Part shown: one piece after another, positions 1 through 9,290 of the stretch | Numbering within the stretch: the first letter of the stretch is position 1 | How the letters are laid out: the number at the start of each line of letters is the position of its first letter | Assembly (NCBI GenBank): GCA_039822045.1 | Contig: JBCBMY010000008.1 | Location: forward strand, 1-64,000 | Source of the DNA: HLUCCA09 sp039822045 | Lineage (GTDB): Bacteria > Pseudomonadota > Alphaproteobacteria > Rhodobacterales > Rhodobacteraceae | Reading direction: 5' to 3' | Length of the DNA: 64,000 bases | Program-made: the position numbers and the translations under genes | The notes under the pieces: generated by a model | Told to the model about the DNA's origin: nothing | Database searches by the model: none | Seen by the model: the letters and a program-made list of their open reading frames with translations, nothing else

Positions 1-129
1 ATGAGAAACACCAGCGCCCGCACACGAGAAACACTCTGGCGGGCCGTCGGAACGATACTCGATCGCTTCTCAGCACAAGACTGTGCAAACTACTTCAAGA
101 ACGCAGGATACGCTTCCGTCAAAACCTGA
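1..129 (+). mobile_element. IS630-type transposase, C-terminal fragment
   Basis: The frame is open from the first base of the window and ends at TGA 127-129, giving at most 42 residues. The stretch ILDRFSAQDCANYFKNAGYA resembles the extreme C-terminus of IS630-family transposases (DDE endonucleases that insert at TA), whose last residues typically read F-x-x-x-E/D-C-x-N-Y-F/L-x-x-x-G-Y. The ATG at position 1 is probably internal and the rest of the gene lies upstream, so I cannot tell an intact element from a remnant. The identification rests on this short motif only. Confidence 0.6.
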
Positions 130-686
130 AACGCTCTAGGTCAGCTCGACCGCTGTTCGGGCCTGAGCAATTGGGGCGACGAAGGTTTGGGATGCGGCGG
201 GGTGGACTGGCGCGGACCGGCGGACGGCGTGACTTGGGACCGCCTCGAAGTCAGCGGTCTGGAAGAGTTGGACGAGGCTCCCTGCGAAGGTGAGTGATGT
301 TGTGCCAGGCGAGGCGGCGTTGGCTCTGCCGGAGAGTCAGCGGACCAAGGGGCAGCCCCTGTCGATTAACGGCGGCTGCCTGACGCAGGGATCCGATGCC
401 GCCTTGGCAGCGCGCTCGTGGGACGGGTCAAGGAGTTCTCGGTCTCGCACCGCGGCTCAGGATCCATTGCCCTCTGGAAGGGTTCCAAATCCGCGGCGAC
501 TGAAAGGAAAAGGAGGGCCGACCGCACCTTGGCCAGCCCTCCTCCCACGCGCCCTCGCACCACGCGCGAGCCTCATAAGGGCCAACCATCCTGATCGGAC
601 ATCTATTGCGTACATCAGCCGATCGAAGCTGGCAAAGCCTCAATACCGGCAATTCGAATGGAATGCGTTGGAGCCGGTGCCTGGGC
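130..686. other. Gene-poor stretch between IS tail and DUF2853 gene
   Basis: These 557 bases contain short open frames on both strands but none with a recognisable product, a convincing ribosome-binding site or codon bias like the neighbours. The only clear structure is a terminator hairpin at 511-543. The base composition is less skewed than in the flanking genes. It may be decayed IS-adjacent DNA. Confidence 0.5.
500..543 (-). terminator. Rho-independent terminator
   Basis: The arms AGGAGGGC (511-518) and GCCCTCCT (536-543) pair perfectly over 8 bp with a 17-nt loop. On the minus strand the stem is followed by a T-rich tract (complement of 500-510), as expected of an intrinsic terminator. 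It lies about 145 bases beyond the DUF2853 stop codon and probably ends that transcript. Confidence 0.65.
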
Positions 687-1028
687 TCAGTCGTATTTGC
701 CCTCTTGGCCGAAATGCTTGGCCAGCAAATAGTAGACGACCGCGCGGTATTTGTTGCGCTCGGACATGCCGTATTGCTCGCCGACCTTGGCGATGGCGTC
801 ATCGAGTTCGGGGCCGTCGGATAGGCCGAGCTTGCCGATGAGATAGTTCTGCTTGACCGTCTCGAGCTCACTTGGCTGCGAGAAGGCCACGGTTTCGGAG
901 TCGGCGTTGTAGATCGAGGGGCCCAGGCCGATGACGACCTTGGTCAGAAAATCCATGTCCGGCGACACGCCGCACTTATCCTTCAGATCGCCGGCGTACT
1001 TCTCGATCAACTCGTCGCGCTTGCTCAT
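687..1028 (-). CDS. DUF2853 family protein
   Basis: A 113-residue soluble protein with no signal peptide or membrane segment. The N-terminus MSKRDELIEKYAGDLKDKCG, the following VSPDMDFLTKVVIGLGPSIYNADSETV and the C-terminal KYRAVVYYLLAKHFG match the DUF2853 family, small helical proteins of Alphaproteobacteria whose function is unknown. The length fits the family. It stands alone on the minus strand: the polysaccharide gene upstream is about 160 bases away on the same strand, and a terminator lies beyond its 3' end. I recognise the family, not a function. Confidence 0.8.
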   Translation of the reverse strand: MSKRDELIEKYAGDLKDKCGVSPDMDFLTKVVIGLGPSIYNADSETVAFSQPSELETVKQNYLIGKLGLSDGPELDDAIAKVGEQYGMSERNKYRAVVYYLLAKHFGQEGKYD

Positions 1029-1185
1029 GGGAAACCCTCTTTCGTTCCATTGCCCCCGGCGCGCCCGCCGGACCCGTCGTCACCATGACGGGGGCGAATC
1101 GGGCTGGCAAGAGAAAGCACCGGGACGCCGGCGGCGGCGTGCCGGGCGTTGCAGCGGAATCGGGGGCGATCGGGCGGCGGCGGGT

Positions 1186-2607
1186 CTATCCGCGGCCGTA
1201 GGCGTCTTCGTAGCGGATGATATCGTCTTCGCCGAGATAGGCGCCGGTCTGCACCTCGATCAGATACATCGGCAAGCGACCGGGATTTGCCATGCGATGG
1301 ACGGTGCCGAGCGGGATGTAGACCGATTGGTTTTCGGTGACGAGTTTGACCTCGTCGCCAATCGTCACCTCCGCGGTGCCGGCGACCACGACCCAGTGCT
1401 CGGAGCGGTGCATGTGCGATTGCAGGCTGAGGACGCCGCCGGGGCGCACCATGATGCGCTTCACCTGGAAGCGGTCGTCGATGCAGAGCGTCTCGTACCA
1501 GCCCCACGGGCGGTGAAACCGGGGGTAATCGTCGGCCTGGCTGACCTGGGCGTCGCGCAGGGTATCGACGACGTGGCGGACGTCTTGCGCCTTGTTACGG
1601 TCGGCCACGAGCACGGCATCGCGCATGGCGACGACCACCATGTCGGTGAGGCCGAGCCCCACCACCTGCATGCCAGGCTCCTCGGACCGGACATAGGAGC
1701 CGGCGCTGTCGAGAAGCGTGACGGCGCCGTGGGTGGCGTTGCCATCGGCATCGGGGCCTTCCTCGGCCAGGATCGCATCCCACGCGCCGAGATCCGACCA
1801 ACGGCAGGGCATGGGGACGGCCGCGACCCGGCTGGCCTTTTCCATGATCGCAAAGTCGATCGAGATGGCCGGGGCTTGGCCGTAGGCGGTTTCGTCGAGC
1901 CGGAAGAGGCTGAGGTCGTCCCGGCCGTTGGCGACGGCGGACTTCACCGGGTCGACGATGTCGGGGGTGTGCTCCTCGAAGGCGGCGATCAGGTCGCGCA
2001 CGCGGAACATAAAGATCCCGGCATTCCACAGGTGACGCCCGGAGGCGACGAAGCGTGCGGCGGTGTCGGCGTCGGGTTTTTCGCGAAAGCTGGTCAGCGG
2101 GACGGAGGCGCCCGACCCGTCCGGGGCAGCGGACAGCTCGAGATAGCCATAGCCGGTTTCCGGCCGGTCCGGCGCAACGCCGAAGGTGACGAGGTTGCCC
2201 TCTTGCGCCGCGCGTGCCGCCTTCTCGACGGCTGCGTTGAACGCCGCGACATCGTCGATCACATGGTCGGACGGCGAGACAAGCATGAGTGCGTCTTCAC
2301 TGTCCTCGGCGGCGACCATGAAGGCCGCGGCGAGAATGGCCGGAGCGGTGTTGCGCAGCGAAGGTTCGATGACGGTGCGCGCGTCTGTGAGGCCAAGCTC
2401 GGCCGCCTGTTCGGCGGCCAGAAAACGGAACAGGACGTTCGTCATGACCAGGGGGCGCGCGTAGGTTGGGCCCGAGAGACGGCGCAACGTGGATTGGAAC
2501 AGGCTTTCCCGGCCAAGAAGCGGGGCGAACTGTTTGGGGTAGGCCTTGCGGGAGGCGGGCCAAAGGCGGGTTCCCGATCCGCCGCAAAGAATAACAGGAT
2601 GCAGCAT
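1186..2607 (-). CDS. manC: Mannose-1-phosphate guanylyltransferase / mannose-6-phosphate isomerase
   Basis: Makes GDP-mannose from mannose-1-phosphate and GTP; the bifunctional form also interconverts fructose-6-phosphate and mannose-6-phosphate. The nucleotidyltransferase domain fills roughly residues 1-345 with the signature GGSGTRLWPASRKAYPKQF near residues 8-26 and a MEKA...CRWSDLGAWDAI segment near 250-275. A C-terminal cupin (about 360-473) carries the isomerase motif around QSHMHRSEHWVVV. The ATG at 2607 is chosen because GGAAGGA sits 7 bases upstream and the Pfam-type homology starts at once; an in-frame start at 2649 would add 14 unlikely residues. The 473-residue length fits AlgA/CpsB/ManC. 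As the last gene of the minus-strand half of the EPS locus it probably supplies its nucleotide sugar. Confidence 0.9.
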   Translation of the reverse strand: MLHPVILCGGSGTRLWPASRKAYPKQFAPLLGRESLFQSTLRRLSGPTYARPLVMTNVLFRFLAAEQAAELGLTDARTVIEPSLRNTAPAILAAAFMVAAEDSEDALMLVSPSDHVIDDVAAFNAAVEKAARAAQEGNLVTFGVAPDRPETGYGYLELSAAPDGSGASVPLTSFREKPDADTAARFVASGRHLWNAGIFMFRVRDLIAAFEEHTPDIVDPVKSAVANGRDDLSLFRLDETAYGQAPAISIDFAIMEKASRVAAVPMPCRWSDLGAWDAILAEEGPDADGNATHGAVTLLDSAGSYVRSEEPGMQVVGLGLTDMVVVAMRDAVLVADRNKAQDVRHVVDTLRDAQVSQADDYPRFHRPWGWYETLCIDDRFQVKRIMVRPGGVLSLQSHMHRSEHWVVVAGTAEVTIGDEVKLVTENQSVYIPLGTVHRMANPGRLPMYLIEVQTGAYLGEDDIIRYEDAYGRG

Positions 2608-2746
2608 AAGGTAGTCCTTCCACGCACGCCGGCGCGCAGAACATGACACTGCCGGGGCTGGTTGTCACTAGGCACTCAGGTGGCCCGCAAAGCAGAAGGA
2701 CATTCATCTTGAATGCCGCACTTTGTGCTCTTCAGGAGGCTTTGTC

Positions 2747-3520
2747 CTAGGTCCCCACCTGCAGAAATCGGGGTTCGACATCGGGCTCGATCACCGCCGC
2801 CGTCAGCGGCCCGCCGCGAAACGCGCCGGTGTCGATCGAGATGTGCCCGGCCCGCACCAGCGGGTTGGGCACGATGGTGTGGCCATGGACCACCCAGGCG
2901 CCGTCGTCCCTGGGCGCAAGGTCTCGACCCGGGCGCGCCCAGAGCAGTGTCTCAGCGTCCTGCTGTTCCATCGGAATGGTGGGGCGGGTCAGCCCATGGA
3001 CGGCGACAAGGGAGCCCGAGCGCCACCAGAGGGGGCGGTCTGCCACCCAGTCGCGCAAGGCGGGATCGACCGCGCTCGACATGGCCGCGCCCATCCGTTC
3101 GAGCCGTTCGGTGAGCGAGCCGCCGCCCGCCAGGCCGAACACGCCAAAGCTTGCCGCCGTTTCTTGCCCGCCCCAACTCAGCCAATGCGCATTGGCTGCC
3201 GGCGCGTCGAGGAAGTCGAGCAGCGCCTGGTCGTGGTTGCCCCGGAGGCAGACCACATGCGACGCGCTTTGCTCGAAGTCCATCAGATCGGTCAGGACGC
3301 GCCGGCTGTGGGGGCCGCGGTCGACATAGTCGCCGAGAAACACGATGTCGTGCGGGGCGCTGCCCGCATCCTCTTGGATGGCTGCGCGCATCTCGCCCAG
3401 AAGACCGTACATGCCGTGGATGTCGCCGATGGCATAGGTCAGCCGGGCGGGGCGTGGCGGATCCAGCGGAGCGGCCTCGCGCCCCCTCGCACTGCCGAAG
3501 AAGCGGCCGATCGGGCTCAT
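2747..3520 (-). CDS. Metallophosphoesterase, serine/threonine phosphatase type
   Basis: A 257-residue calcineurin-like phosphoesterase. The metal-binding signature is complete: GDIHG (32-36), GDYVDRG (63-69) and RGNHD (93-97), with later His residues in VHGLT and VHGHT. The layout matches the PrpA/PrpB/ApaH-like group, which dephosphorylates phosphoproteins or dinucleoside polyphosphates; the substrate cannot be told from sequence. Its start overlaps the rhomboid stop by 4 bases (ATGA), so the two are translationally coupled. Given the BY-kinase in the divergent EPS arm, a role in dephosphorylating EPS proteins is conceivable but is inference only. Confidence 0.85.
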   Translation of the reverse strand: MSPIGRFFGSARGREAAPLDPPRPARLTYAIGDIHGMYGLLGEMRAAIQEDAGSAPHDIVFLGDYVDRGPHSRRVLTDLMDFEQSASHVVCLRGNHDQALLDFLDAPAANAHWLSWGGQETAASFGVFGLAGGGSLTERLERMGAAMSSAVDPALRDWVADRPLWWRSGSLVAVHGLTRPTIPMEQQDAETLLWARPGRDLAPRDDGAWVVHGHTIVPNPLVRAGHISIDTGAFRGGPLTAAVIEPDVEPRFLQVGT

Positions 3521-4221
3521 GTCTTACGTCTCCCGGGGCGCATCGGCGGCAGCGGATCGAGCGCGATGCCGAGCACCCACCCTCCGAGAAAGCCGCCGAG
3601 ATGGGTCTGCCAGGCCAACCGCCCCTGGAAGACGAGGTAGAGGACAACGTTCAGGACCACGAGAAGCAGCACACCGCGCCCCGCGAAGCGGAGGGCCCGC
3701 CCGAGGGTGGGCTGATCGTCCCAGATCCAGGCCAGCAGCGCGCCCGCGAGGCCGAAGAGGGCGCCCGACGCGCCGACCATCGGCTGTGGCGACTGGGACA
3801 GGAGTGCAAAGACCGCGCCGCCGGCGACCATCGAGCCGACGTAGAGCGCGAGGAAGCGGGTAACGCCGATCCGGGCCAGCACCGGCTGACCCAGCGAAAC
3901 AAGGGTCATCATATTCACCGCCAGGTGGAGAAGTCCGCCATGCAGAAAACCGTGGCTGAGGAACATGAGCCAGGGCTGCCCGGGGTAGTTCGGTTCCCAG
4001 TCTTGAACAAGGCCGGGCCAGAACGCGCCGTATTCGAGGGCGGTCATGCGCATCCTCGGAATGCCGATCAGGCCCAGATCCCCCATCAGGAGGATCACCT
4101 CGACCGCAACGCAGACGATCAGGATCGCAGCGAGGACCGCACGCCCGGCGGCGGTGGGGCGCAAGGGCGCCAGCACGTGGGTTTCGGCGCGCAGCGGTGG
4201 CTTGTCGGGCTGTGGGCGCAT
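3517..4221 (-). CDS. Rhomboid family intramembrane serine protease
   Basis: A 234-residue polytopic membrane protein. It has an N-terminal helix (about 25-47), HGFLHGGLLHLAVNM (90-104) with the oxyanion-region His and Asn, the catalytic motif GASG with Ser152, and His207 in THLGG as the other half of the Ser-His dyad. About six membrane segments are predicted by eye, the usual bacterial rhomboid core. It cleaves transmembrane substrates inside the bilayer; the target is unknown. Its 3' end overlaps the phosphatase start (ATGA), and it follows the outer-membrane barrel gene, which suggests but does not prove a link with polysaccharide export or surface-protein release. Confidence 0.88.
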   Translation of the reverse strand: MRPQPDKPPLRAETHVLAPLRPTAAGRAVLAAILIVCVAVEVILLMGDLGLIGIPRMRMTALEYGAFWPGLVQDWEPNYPGQPWLMFLSHGFLHGGLLHLAVNMMTLVSLGQPVLARIGVTRFLALYVGSMVAGGAVFALLSQSPQPMVGASGALFGLAGALLAWIWDDQPTLGRALRFAGRGVLLLVVLNVVLYLVFQGRLAWQTHLGGFLGGWVLGIALDPLPPMRPGRRKT

Positions 4222-4339
4222 AGCCGATCAATGGGCATTCGGCGAAGGATCGACAAGGCCCGCGCGTCGGTGCACCGCGTTTACACGTGCGGCGGCATCA
4301 ATCTGTGCCGGCGGGCTGGATTGTCGGATGGCGCATCCG

Positions 4340-5947
4340 CTAGGGCCGCAGGTCGAACTGCCGCGACAGGTTGGCGAAGACCGTATTGACGACAATCGGG
4401 TTCCGGTCTGTCTCGCGCGAGATCGAGTGCCGGACGCCAGTGTTGAAGGACCAGTCCCGGGTCAGCTGATGCCTGTAGGTGACCCCAACCTGGCTCCGGC
4501 TGCGGTCGGTGCCGTCCGCGTCGACGGCGTCGGAGGCGCTCAGGTTCATCGAAAGAGACAGGCTCGACAGACGGGTCAACTCGCGGGTGATGCCCAGGTT
4601 GCCCCGCGTCGAGATCACGTCGCCATCGGTGTCGTCGGTTCGGATGCTCGTTCGCAGACTTGCCTGTATCTGTCCGCGCGGAAGCGGCTGGGCATAGGTG
4701 ATCGACGTGATGGGGCGGATTTCATCGTCGTTCTCTCCCGCCGAAACGCCAAAGGAGGCCGACAATTCACCGCCATTGCGCAAGTCAAGCTCGCGCCCGA
4801 AGGCCAGATCGGTGCGGCCGCCAGTGTCGGTGAGGCGCTGGCTCAGGGCGGCCGTGACGTTGCCGTTCTGTCGCGCCTGCACCAGGTCGAAATTGAAGCG
4901 TGGAAGCTCCTCGGTTTCGGTTCTGCGGTCACCGTTGACCGTCTCGGTGGTTTCGTTGCGGTCGAAGGAGAGGGCAGCGCGCATCTCCAGACCCGTGCGC
5001 GTCACCACGGTGAGGCCGGCACCGATTCTGGAATTGATTTCCTCGGTGTCGCCGGCATCCTCTTCGTCGCGTTCGCGATAGCTGCCGATGAAGTTGAGCG
5101 TTGTGTTTTCCGACAGCCGAAGGTCGATCTGCGAGCCGTAGCGAAGGATGGTTTGATCGGTCAGCGACGGGTCCGACGTGTCGTCGAAGCGACGTTCGTC
5201 GAAGTCGGTGGTGAAGGTGAAGGTTGCCGGGGCGTCGCGGCCGAAGACGAACTCGAGATTGTAGTTGGTGTCGACGCGGGTGCCGCTGTCGACCGTCAGA
5301 TCCGACGAGTCTGGGTCTTCCACGAACGTGGTCGCATCGTTGTCGCGCTCGCTATAGCGCGCCCCGAATGACAGAAGGGTGCTGCGGTTGAAGAGGCTGT
5401 AGTCGACCCCGATGAAGGGGCGGTCGAACCCACCGGCATCGGGGTCGTCGGCAAACTCGCCTTCCTCGTAGGTAATTCCGGCATTGAGAGACAGCGCTTG
5501 GTTCCGCGTTTGGGAGTCGAATGAGAGGCCAAGACGGTTTGTGAACACCACGGATGTTCCCGATGGGTCACGGATGCTCTCGTAATTGTCCGACACTTCC
5601 AGACCGGTCGCGAAGTCGAGGACGAAATCGGGCCCGGGAAGATCTTCGCTGGCTTGTGCGTTCAGGCCCTGCGGCGCCGCCAGGACCAGGGGAAGCGCGG
5701 CCGCCAGAACGGCGTAAAGCGGTGCGTTCCACTTTGCCGGGTGCCGTCGCGCTGTTGCGGCCGGGGCTGATGCTGCTTTGAGGGTGGTGCTGGGGCGGAG
5801 GGGCCGATCTGCGACCGTTCCACTCGCGGCTTCGCACTCTGTCGGCGCCGTGGCCGGATCAACGACGGAGCGATCCAGGGTGGGCAGAAGCACGTGCTGG
5901 GGATCACGCCAATCTGCATGCTGTTGCGTTCGGTCTTTGTCCCCCAC
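4340..5947 (-). CDS. Outer-membrane beta-barrel protein of the EPS locus
   Basis: A 535-residue protein read from GTG 5947. An internal hydrophobic segment near residues 75-97 ending in LNAQA looks like a signal peptide; the 70-odd residues before it are Ala/Arg/Thr-rich, so the start may be too early. After it come many alternating amphipathic strands (for example YNLEFVFGRD, TLNFIGSYRERD, GVTYRHQLTRDWSFNTGVRH), acidic turn repeats and a C-terminal aromatic/Leu strand, all typical of large barrels. The pattern is like the barrel protein of PEP-CTERM/exosortase EPS loci (TIGR03016-like). It lies 12 bases after the Wza-type export gene and probably forms or supports the outer-membrane exit. 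Confidence 0.7.
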   Translation of the reverse strand: MGDKDRTQQHADWRDPQHVLLPTLDRSVVDPATAPTECEAASGTVADRPLRPSTTLKAASAPAATARRHPAKWNAPLYAVLAAALPLVLAAPQGLNAQASEDLPGPDFVLDFATGLEVSDNYESIRDPSGTSVVFTNRLGLSFDSQTRNQALSLNAGITYEEGEFADDPDAGGFDRPFIGVDYSLFNRSTLLSFGARYSERDNDATTFVEDPDSSDLTVDSGTRVDTNYNLEFVFGRDAPATFTFTTDFDERRFDDTSDPSLTDQTILRYGSQIDLRLSENTTLNFIGSYRERDEEDAGDTEEINSRIGAGLTVVTRTGLEMRAALSFDRNETTETVNGDRRTETEELPRFNFDLVQARQNGNVTAALSQRLTDTGGRTDLAFGRELDLRNGGELSASFGVSAGENDDEIRPITSITYAQPLPRGQIQASLRTSIRTDDTDGDVISTRGNLGITRELTRLSSLSLSMNLSASDAVDADGTDRSRSQVGVTYRHQLTRDWSFNTGVRHSISRETDRNPIVVNTVFANLSRQFDLRP

Positions 5948-5959
5948 CCGTTCTCCGTC

Positions 5960-6586
5960 CTACTCGAACAACCGTCTCTCCGGGACAAGCAACACGTCCC
6001 CCTCGCGCAAACCCGGTTGATTTTGAATTCGCGCGCCGCGCGACAGGGCGCGGTAGTTGAAGGTGAACAGCCGCTCTGCCCCCGTGTGGGGATCCGCTTG
6101 CCGCAATTGGATACGCTTGGTCGCCGCGAAGGGCGTGAACCCGCCCGACTGCGACAAGAGTTGGAGGACCGTCGTGCCTGGCAGAACCGCTTTGGGCCCC
6201 GGATCGTTCACCTCGCCCACTACGTAGACAACGAACGCGCCGGATTCTTCAGATCCAACGCCATCCTCGTCCGGCGGGATCCCGGTGACGGCAACGAACA
6301 CATTCGGCGACACGGCAAAGTTTGGGGCCAGAGCGGATTCGATCGCGCGCTCGATCTGGCTCAACGTTCGGCCGCCTGCGGCGACCGTGCCGGCCATCGG
6401 CACGCTTATGCGGCCATCCGGTGTGACGAGGACGCTGCGGTTGAGGCTGCTGTCCTCCATGACCTCAACCGACAGGGTGTCGCCGGGTTGGACCTGATAG
6501 TTGCCTTGAGCAGGCACAGCAGCAGCCGCGACGATCCACGCTATCGCGATCGCCACGCCCATGATCCGACGTGCTGCTCGTCTCAT
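5960..6586 (-). CDS. Polysaccharide biosynthesis/export periplasmic protein (Wza-type, SLBB)
   Basis: A 208-residue exported protein. Residues 1-27 form a signal peptide ending in PAQG. The Poly_export domain follows (about 29-105: YQVQPGDTLSVEVMEDSSLN, then TPDGRISVPMAGTVAAGGRTL), then a single SLBB-like ligand-binding domain (about 118-200: VYVVGEVNDPG...LLSQSGGFTPFAATKRIQL). Such proteins form the periplasmic/outer-membrane channel for exopolysaccharide. The protein is short and has no lipobox Cys or C-terminal membrane helix, like the EpsD-type proteins of exosortase loci rather than E. coli Wza. It sits between the TPR lipoprotein gene and the barrel gene in one minus-strand operon. Confidence 0.88.
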   Translation of the reverse strand: MRRAARRIMGVAIAIAWIVAAAAVPAQGNYQVQPGDTLSVEVMEDSSLNRSVLVTPDGRISVPMAGTVAAGGRTLSQIERAIESALAPNFAVSPNVFVAVTGIPPDEDGVGSEESGAFVVYVVGEVNDPGPKAVLPGTTVLQLLSQSGGFTPFAATKRIQLRQADPHTGAERLFTFNYRALSRGARIQNQPGLREGDVLLVPERRLFE

Positions 6587-6646
6587 CCTAAGCCTCCGTC
6601 GTCGTTACAAGCGGGTGTTGGCCTGTACCGCGCGAACGTCTTTTTC

Positions 6647-9154
6647 TCACTCCGTTACACCCCCGGTGGGCAAATCTGGAATGGCTTCGATCTCGTCCTC
6701 GGAAACCAACCCTGGACTATCACTATTCTGCAACTCCTCAAGCTTGGTCCGGGCCGCCACAAATGCGGCGCGCGGATCGTCGCCGGCGAGGTCGAGCGCC
6801 TTCTGGAGTTGGTCGCGCGCGGCCTCGTTGCGGTCGCTGGCCGCCAGTGCCAGCCCGTAATGGACCTGAACCATGGCATCGCTTGGCAGGCCCCGGGCGG
6901 CCGGGCGCAGATACCGCAGCGCCTCGTCGATATTGCCGCGCCGGAGTTGGATCCAGCCGTAGGTGTCCATGTAGGGCGGAAAGTCGCTTTCCCGAAGGCG
7001 CCGGGCGATGCGGGCCGCGCGCTCGAGGCTTTCCTCGTCGTCCCGTGCCGTGGTCAGGAGGCTGGCGAGATTGTTGGCAATCACGCTTGTGGCCGAATTG
7101 CGCTCGTAGAGATCCTCATAGATCTCGATGGCGGCTTCGTAATCCTGCTGCCGCTCCAGGAACGTGGCCCGCATCCACAACAGGTCTTGCGCCTCGGGGA
7201 TCGCGTTCAGGCCGCGTTCGAGGATCTGGCGGGCTTCGTCCTGCCGGCCGGCTTCGTTGAGCACGCGGATCAGCTCCATCCAGGCCCGCTCGCCGCCTTC
7301 GCCCCGATCGATCAGTCGGCGGTATTCCTGCTCGGCGGTTTCAAGATCGCCCGTCGTCGAGCTGAGCGCCGCCAGCACGAACCGCAGGTCGGCGTTCTCG
7401 GGGTCCTTGGCCAGCAGATCGTCGAGATAGGCCTGGGCGAGCTCGGGCCGATCCTGTTCCAGGTAGGCGGCGACGATGGCGATCTCGGCGGACAGGCTGC
7501 CCGCCTCGCGGTCGGTGAGCGATTCAAGGAAATCGATGACGTCGGTGTTGCGGTCTTGCGCGCTGAGGGTCTGCAGGCGGAGCTGGTCGGCAACGAGGGG
7601 GGCAAGATCGCCGCTCATGCTCCTCAGGGCCTGTTCGACCTGCTCGGCGCGCGCCCAGTCTTCGAGGGCGACATAGACGTCGCCGAGGGTCGCAAGGAGT
7701 TGAATGTCGCTCTGGGCCAGACGCAGCGCATCGATGAGCACGCTTTCGGCCGGCAGGAACCGCTGTTCCTGCATCAGATAGCGCGCGTAGGCGAGGCTCT
7801 CTTCAACCGCGCTGTTCGAGGTTTCGGTGGCCAGCGCCAGCATCTCGCCGGCGAGGTCGCGGTCACCGTTGCGCAGGTGCGCGCGGGCCATGGCGCTGTA
7901 GATCTCGGGGTCTTCGGGGCTTTGGTCTTGCGCGCGCCGGAGCGCAAGGATCGCCTCGTCGGGCAGGTCTGCTGCGATCAGCCATCCGGCCCGCAGCACA
8001 AGCGCGGTGACATTGGAGGGATCGGCCGTCAGCACCCGCTCGACCAGTGCGCGGGCCGCGACGTCGTTGCCTTCACGCTCGAGAATCTGGGCGTAGGAGA
8101 CCATGATGTCGCGGCTTTGGTCGCTGTCATCGGCCTCGTCCACAAGCCGCTGCAGCTCTTCCAGAGCCTCGTCACGCGCGCCGGTATCGTAGAGCAGGGA
8201 GGCGCGCAGGGCTTCGAAGAGCTGGCTGTTGGTGCCCTCCTCGATCATTTCGTTGGCTTCTTCCAGGGCGCGCTCGGGCCCGATGGCCTCGTTGAGAAAC
8301 CGCACCAGCGTGATGCGGCCGGCGTCGTTGCGCTCGCCGGGGGCGATCTGGCTGCGCAGGAAAGCCTCGGCGCCGTCGAGATCGCCGCGGCTGGAGTAGA
8401 ACTGCATGAGGCTTTCGGCGATCGATACATCCTCGGCGAAGATGCTGAACATCTCTCGCAGGGTTCGTTCGATGCCCTCGTCGTCGTCGAGCCGGGCGTA
8501 AAGGCTCAGCTTCATCTGGTGGAACGGGCGCTGGCGCGGCGTGTCGTTCAGGGCGTCTTCGAGCTCGGCGAGCGCGAAATCGTAGTCTCCCTCGAAGGCC
8601 GCCTGGTCGATCACGACAGTGCGGTTGATCGTGCTGTCGGGCTGGAGCGCCGCCAGCTCGGTGGCGCGTGCGGCGGCGTCGGCGCGGCCCGACGTATCGT
8701 CGGTCAGGACCGCCTCGCGGTAGTTCAGAGCGTTGTCGACGATCTGGGCGCGGACGGAGGTGGGCGCGAGGCTGAACGCGGCGCGGCCGTGCTCCTCGGC
8801 GATCGTTTCGTTTTTGCTCAGGAGGCTGAGCTCGGCGAGGATCAGGCGCGCCTCGAAATCGTTGGGGTACTGCTCGACCAGCCGGAGATATTGCGACATA
8901 GCGCCGGCCTCGTCGCCCTGGGACAGGAGGGTCTGGGCGAGTAGAGCGCGCGCGTCGCGATGCCGACCGTTGAGCGAGAAGACGGTGCGGAGTTCGACGA
9001 TGGCGCGGGGCGCATCCCCCTGTTCGAGCAGGGCGACGGCGTTTTCGTAATGCTGCTGGGCGCGCTCTTCGGCCGTGTCGCAGGCGGCGAGCAAGAGCAT
9101 CAGCGCAAGGGCCGAGGCGGTGGCGAACAGGCGGCGGGGTCGTCCGTCGGTCAT
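6647..9154 (-). CDS. TPR-repeat lipoprotein of the EPS locus (PrsT-like)
   Basis: An 835-residue lipoprotein. From ATG 9154 (GGAGGG 6-7 bases upstream) a signal peptide runs to a lipobox LLAAC with Cys25. The rest is a continuous array of about twenty tetratricopeptide-like helical hairpins, e.g. the HYENAVALLEQGDAPRAIVE unit and DPENADLRFVLAALSSTTGD units. It would be anchored on the periplasmic face of the outer membrane as a scaffold. Long TPR lipoproteins in exosortase EPS loci are named PrsT; the architecture and place next to the barrel and export genes fit, but orthology is inferred. An in-frame start at 9223 would put 23 hydrophilic residues before the signal peptide and was rejected. 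Confidence 0.82.
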   Translation of the reverse strand: MTDGRPRRLFATASALALMLLLAACDTAEERAQQHYENAVALLEQGDAPRAIVELRTVFSLNGRHRDARALLAQTLLSQGDEAGAMSQYLRLVEQYPNDFEARLILAELSLLSKNETIAEEHGRAAFSLAPTSVRAQIVDNALNYREAVLTDDTSGRADAAARATELAALQPDSTINRTVVIDQAAFEGDYDFALAELEDALNDTPRQRPFHQMKLSLYARLDDDEGIERTLREMFSIFAEDVSIAESLMQFYSSRGDLDGAEAFLRSQIAPGERNDAGRITLVRFLNEAIGPERALEEANEMIEEGTNSQLFEALRASLLYDTGARDEALEELQRLVDEADDSDQSRDIMVSYAQILEREGNDVAARALVERVLTADPSNVTALVLRAGWLIAADLPDEAILALRRAQDQSPEDPEIYSAMARAHLRNGDRDLAGEMLALATETSNSAVEESLAYARYLMQEQRFLPAESVLIDALRLAQSDIQLLATLGDVYVALEDWARAEQVEQALRSMSGDLAPLVADQLRLQTLSAQDRNTDVIDFLESLTDREAGSLSAEIAIVAAYLEQDRPELAQAYLDDLLAKDPENADLRFVLAALSSTTGDLETAEQEYRRLIDRGEGGERAWMELIRVLNEAGRQDEARQILERGLNAIPEAQDLLWMRATFLERQQDYEAAIEIYEDLYERNSATSVIANNLASLLTTARDDEESLERAARIARRLRESDFPPYMDTYGWIQLRRGNIDEALRYLRPAARGLPSDAMVQVHYGLALAASDRNEAARDQLQKALDLAGDDPRAAFVAARTKLEELQNSDSPGLVSEDEIEAIPDLPTGGVTE

Positions 9155-9290
9155 CTCGTACCCTCCGTTCGGGACTTGGCTCGGGGATGCTTGAGGCGCA
9201 TCGCTTGGGTGGCGTTGAACCACACTTTCCGCCGGAGAGCTATGCCGCGTAGTGCAGCACGGGTGGGACGATGCGCGGCCGCGGGCCCGG

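Noticed and set aside
482..505. GGTTCCAAATCC resembling a tRNA T-arm
   Set aside because: No acceptor, D or anticodon arms could be fitted around it.
290..841. A 183-codon plus-strand frame
   Set aside because: Arg/Pro/Ala-rich, no homology, and overlaps the 3' end of the DUF2853 gene and the terminator.
5894..8944. A 1,016-codon open frame on the plus strand opposite the TPR lipoprotein and export genes
   Set aside because: It crosses two real genes on the other strand, has no start context and reads as a GC-rich shadow.
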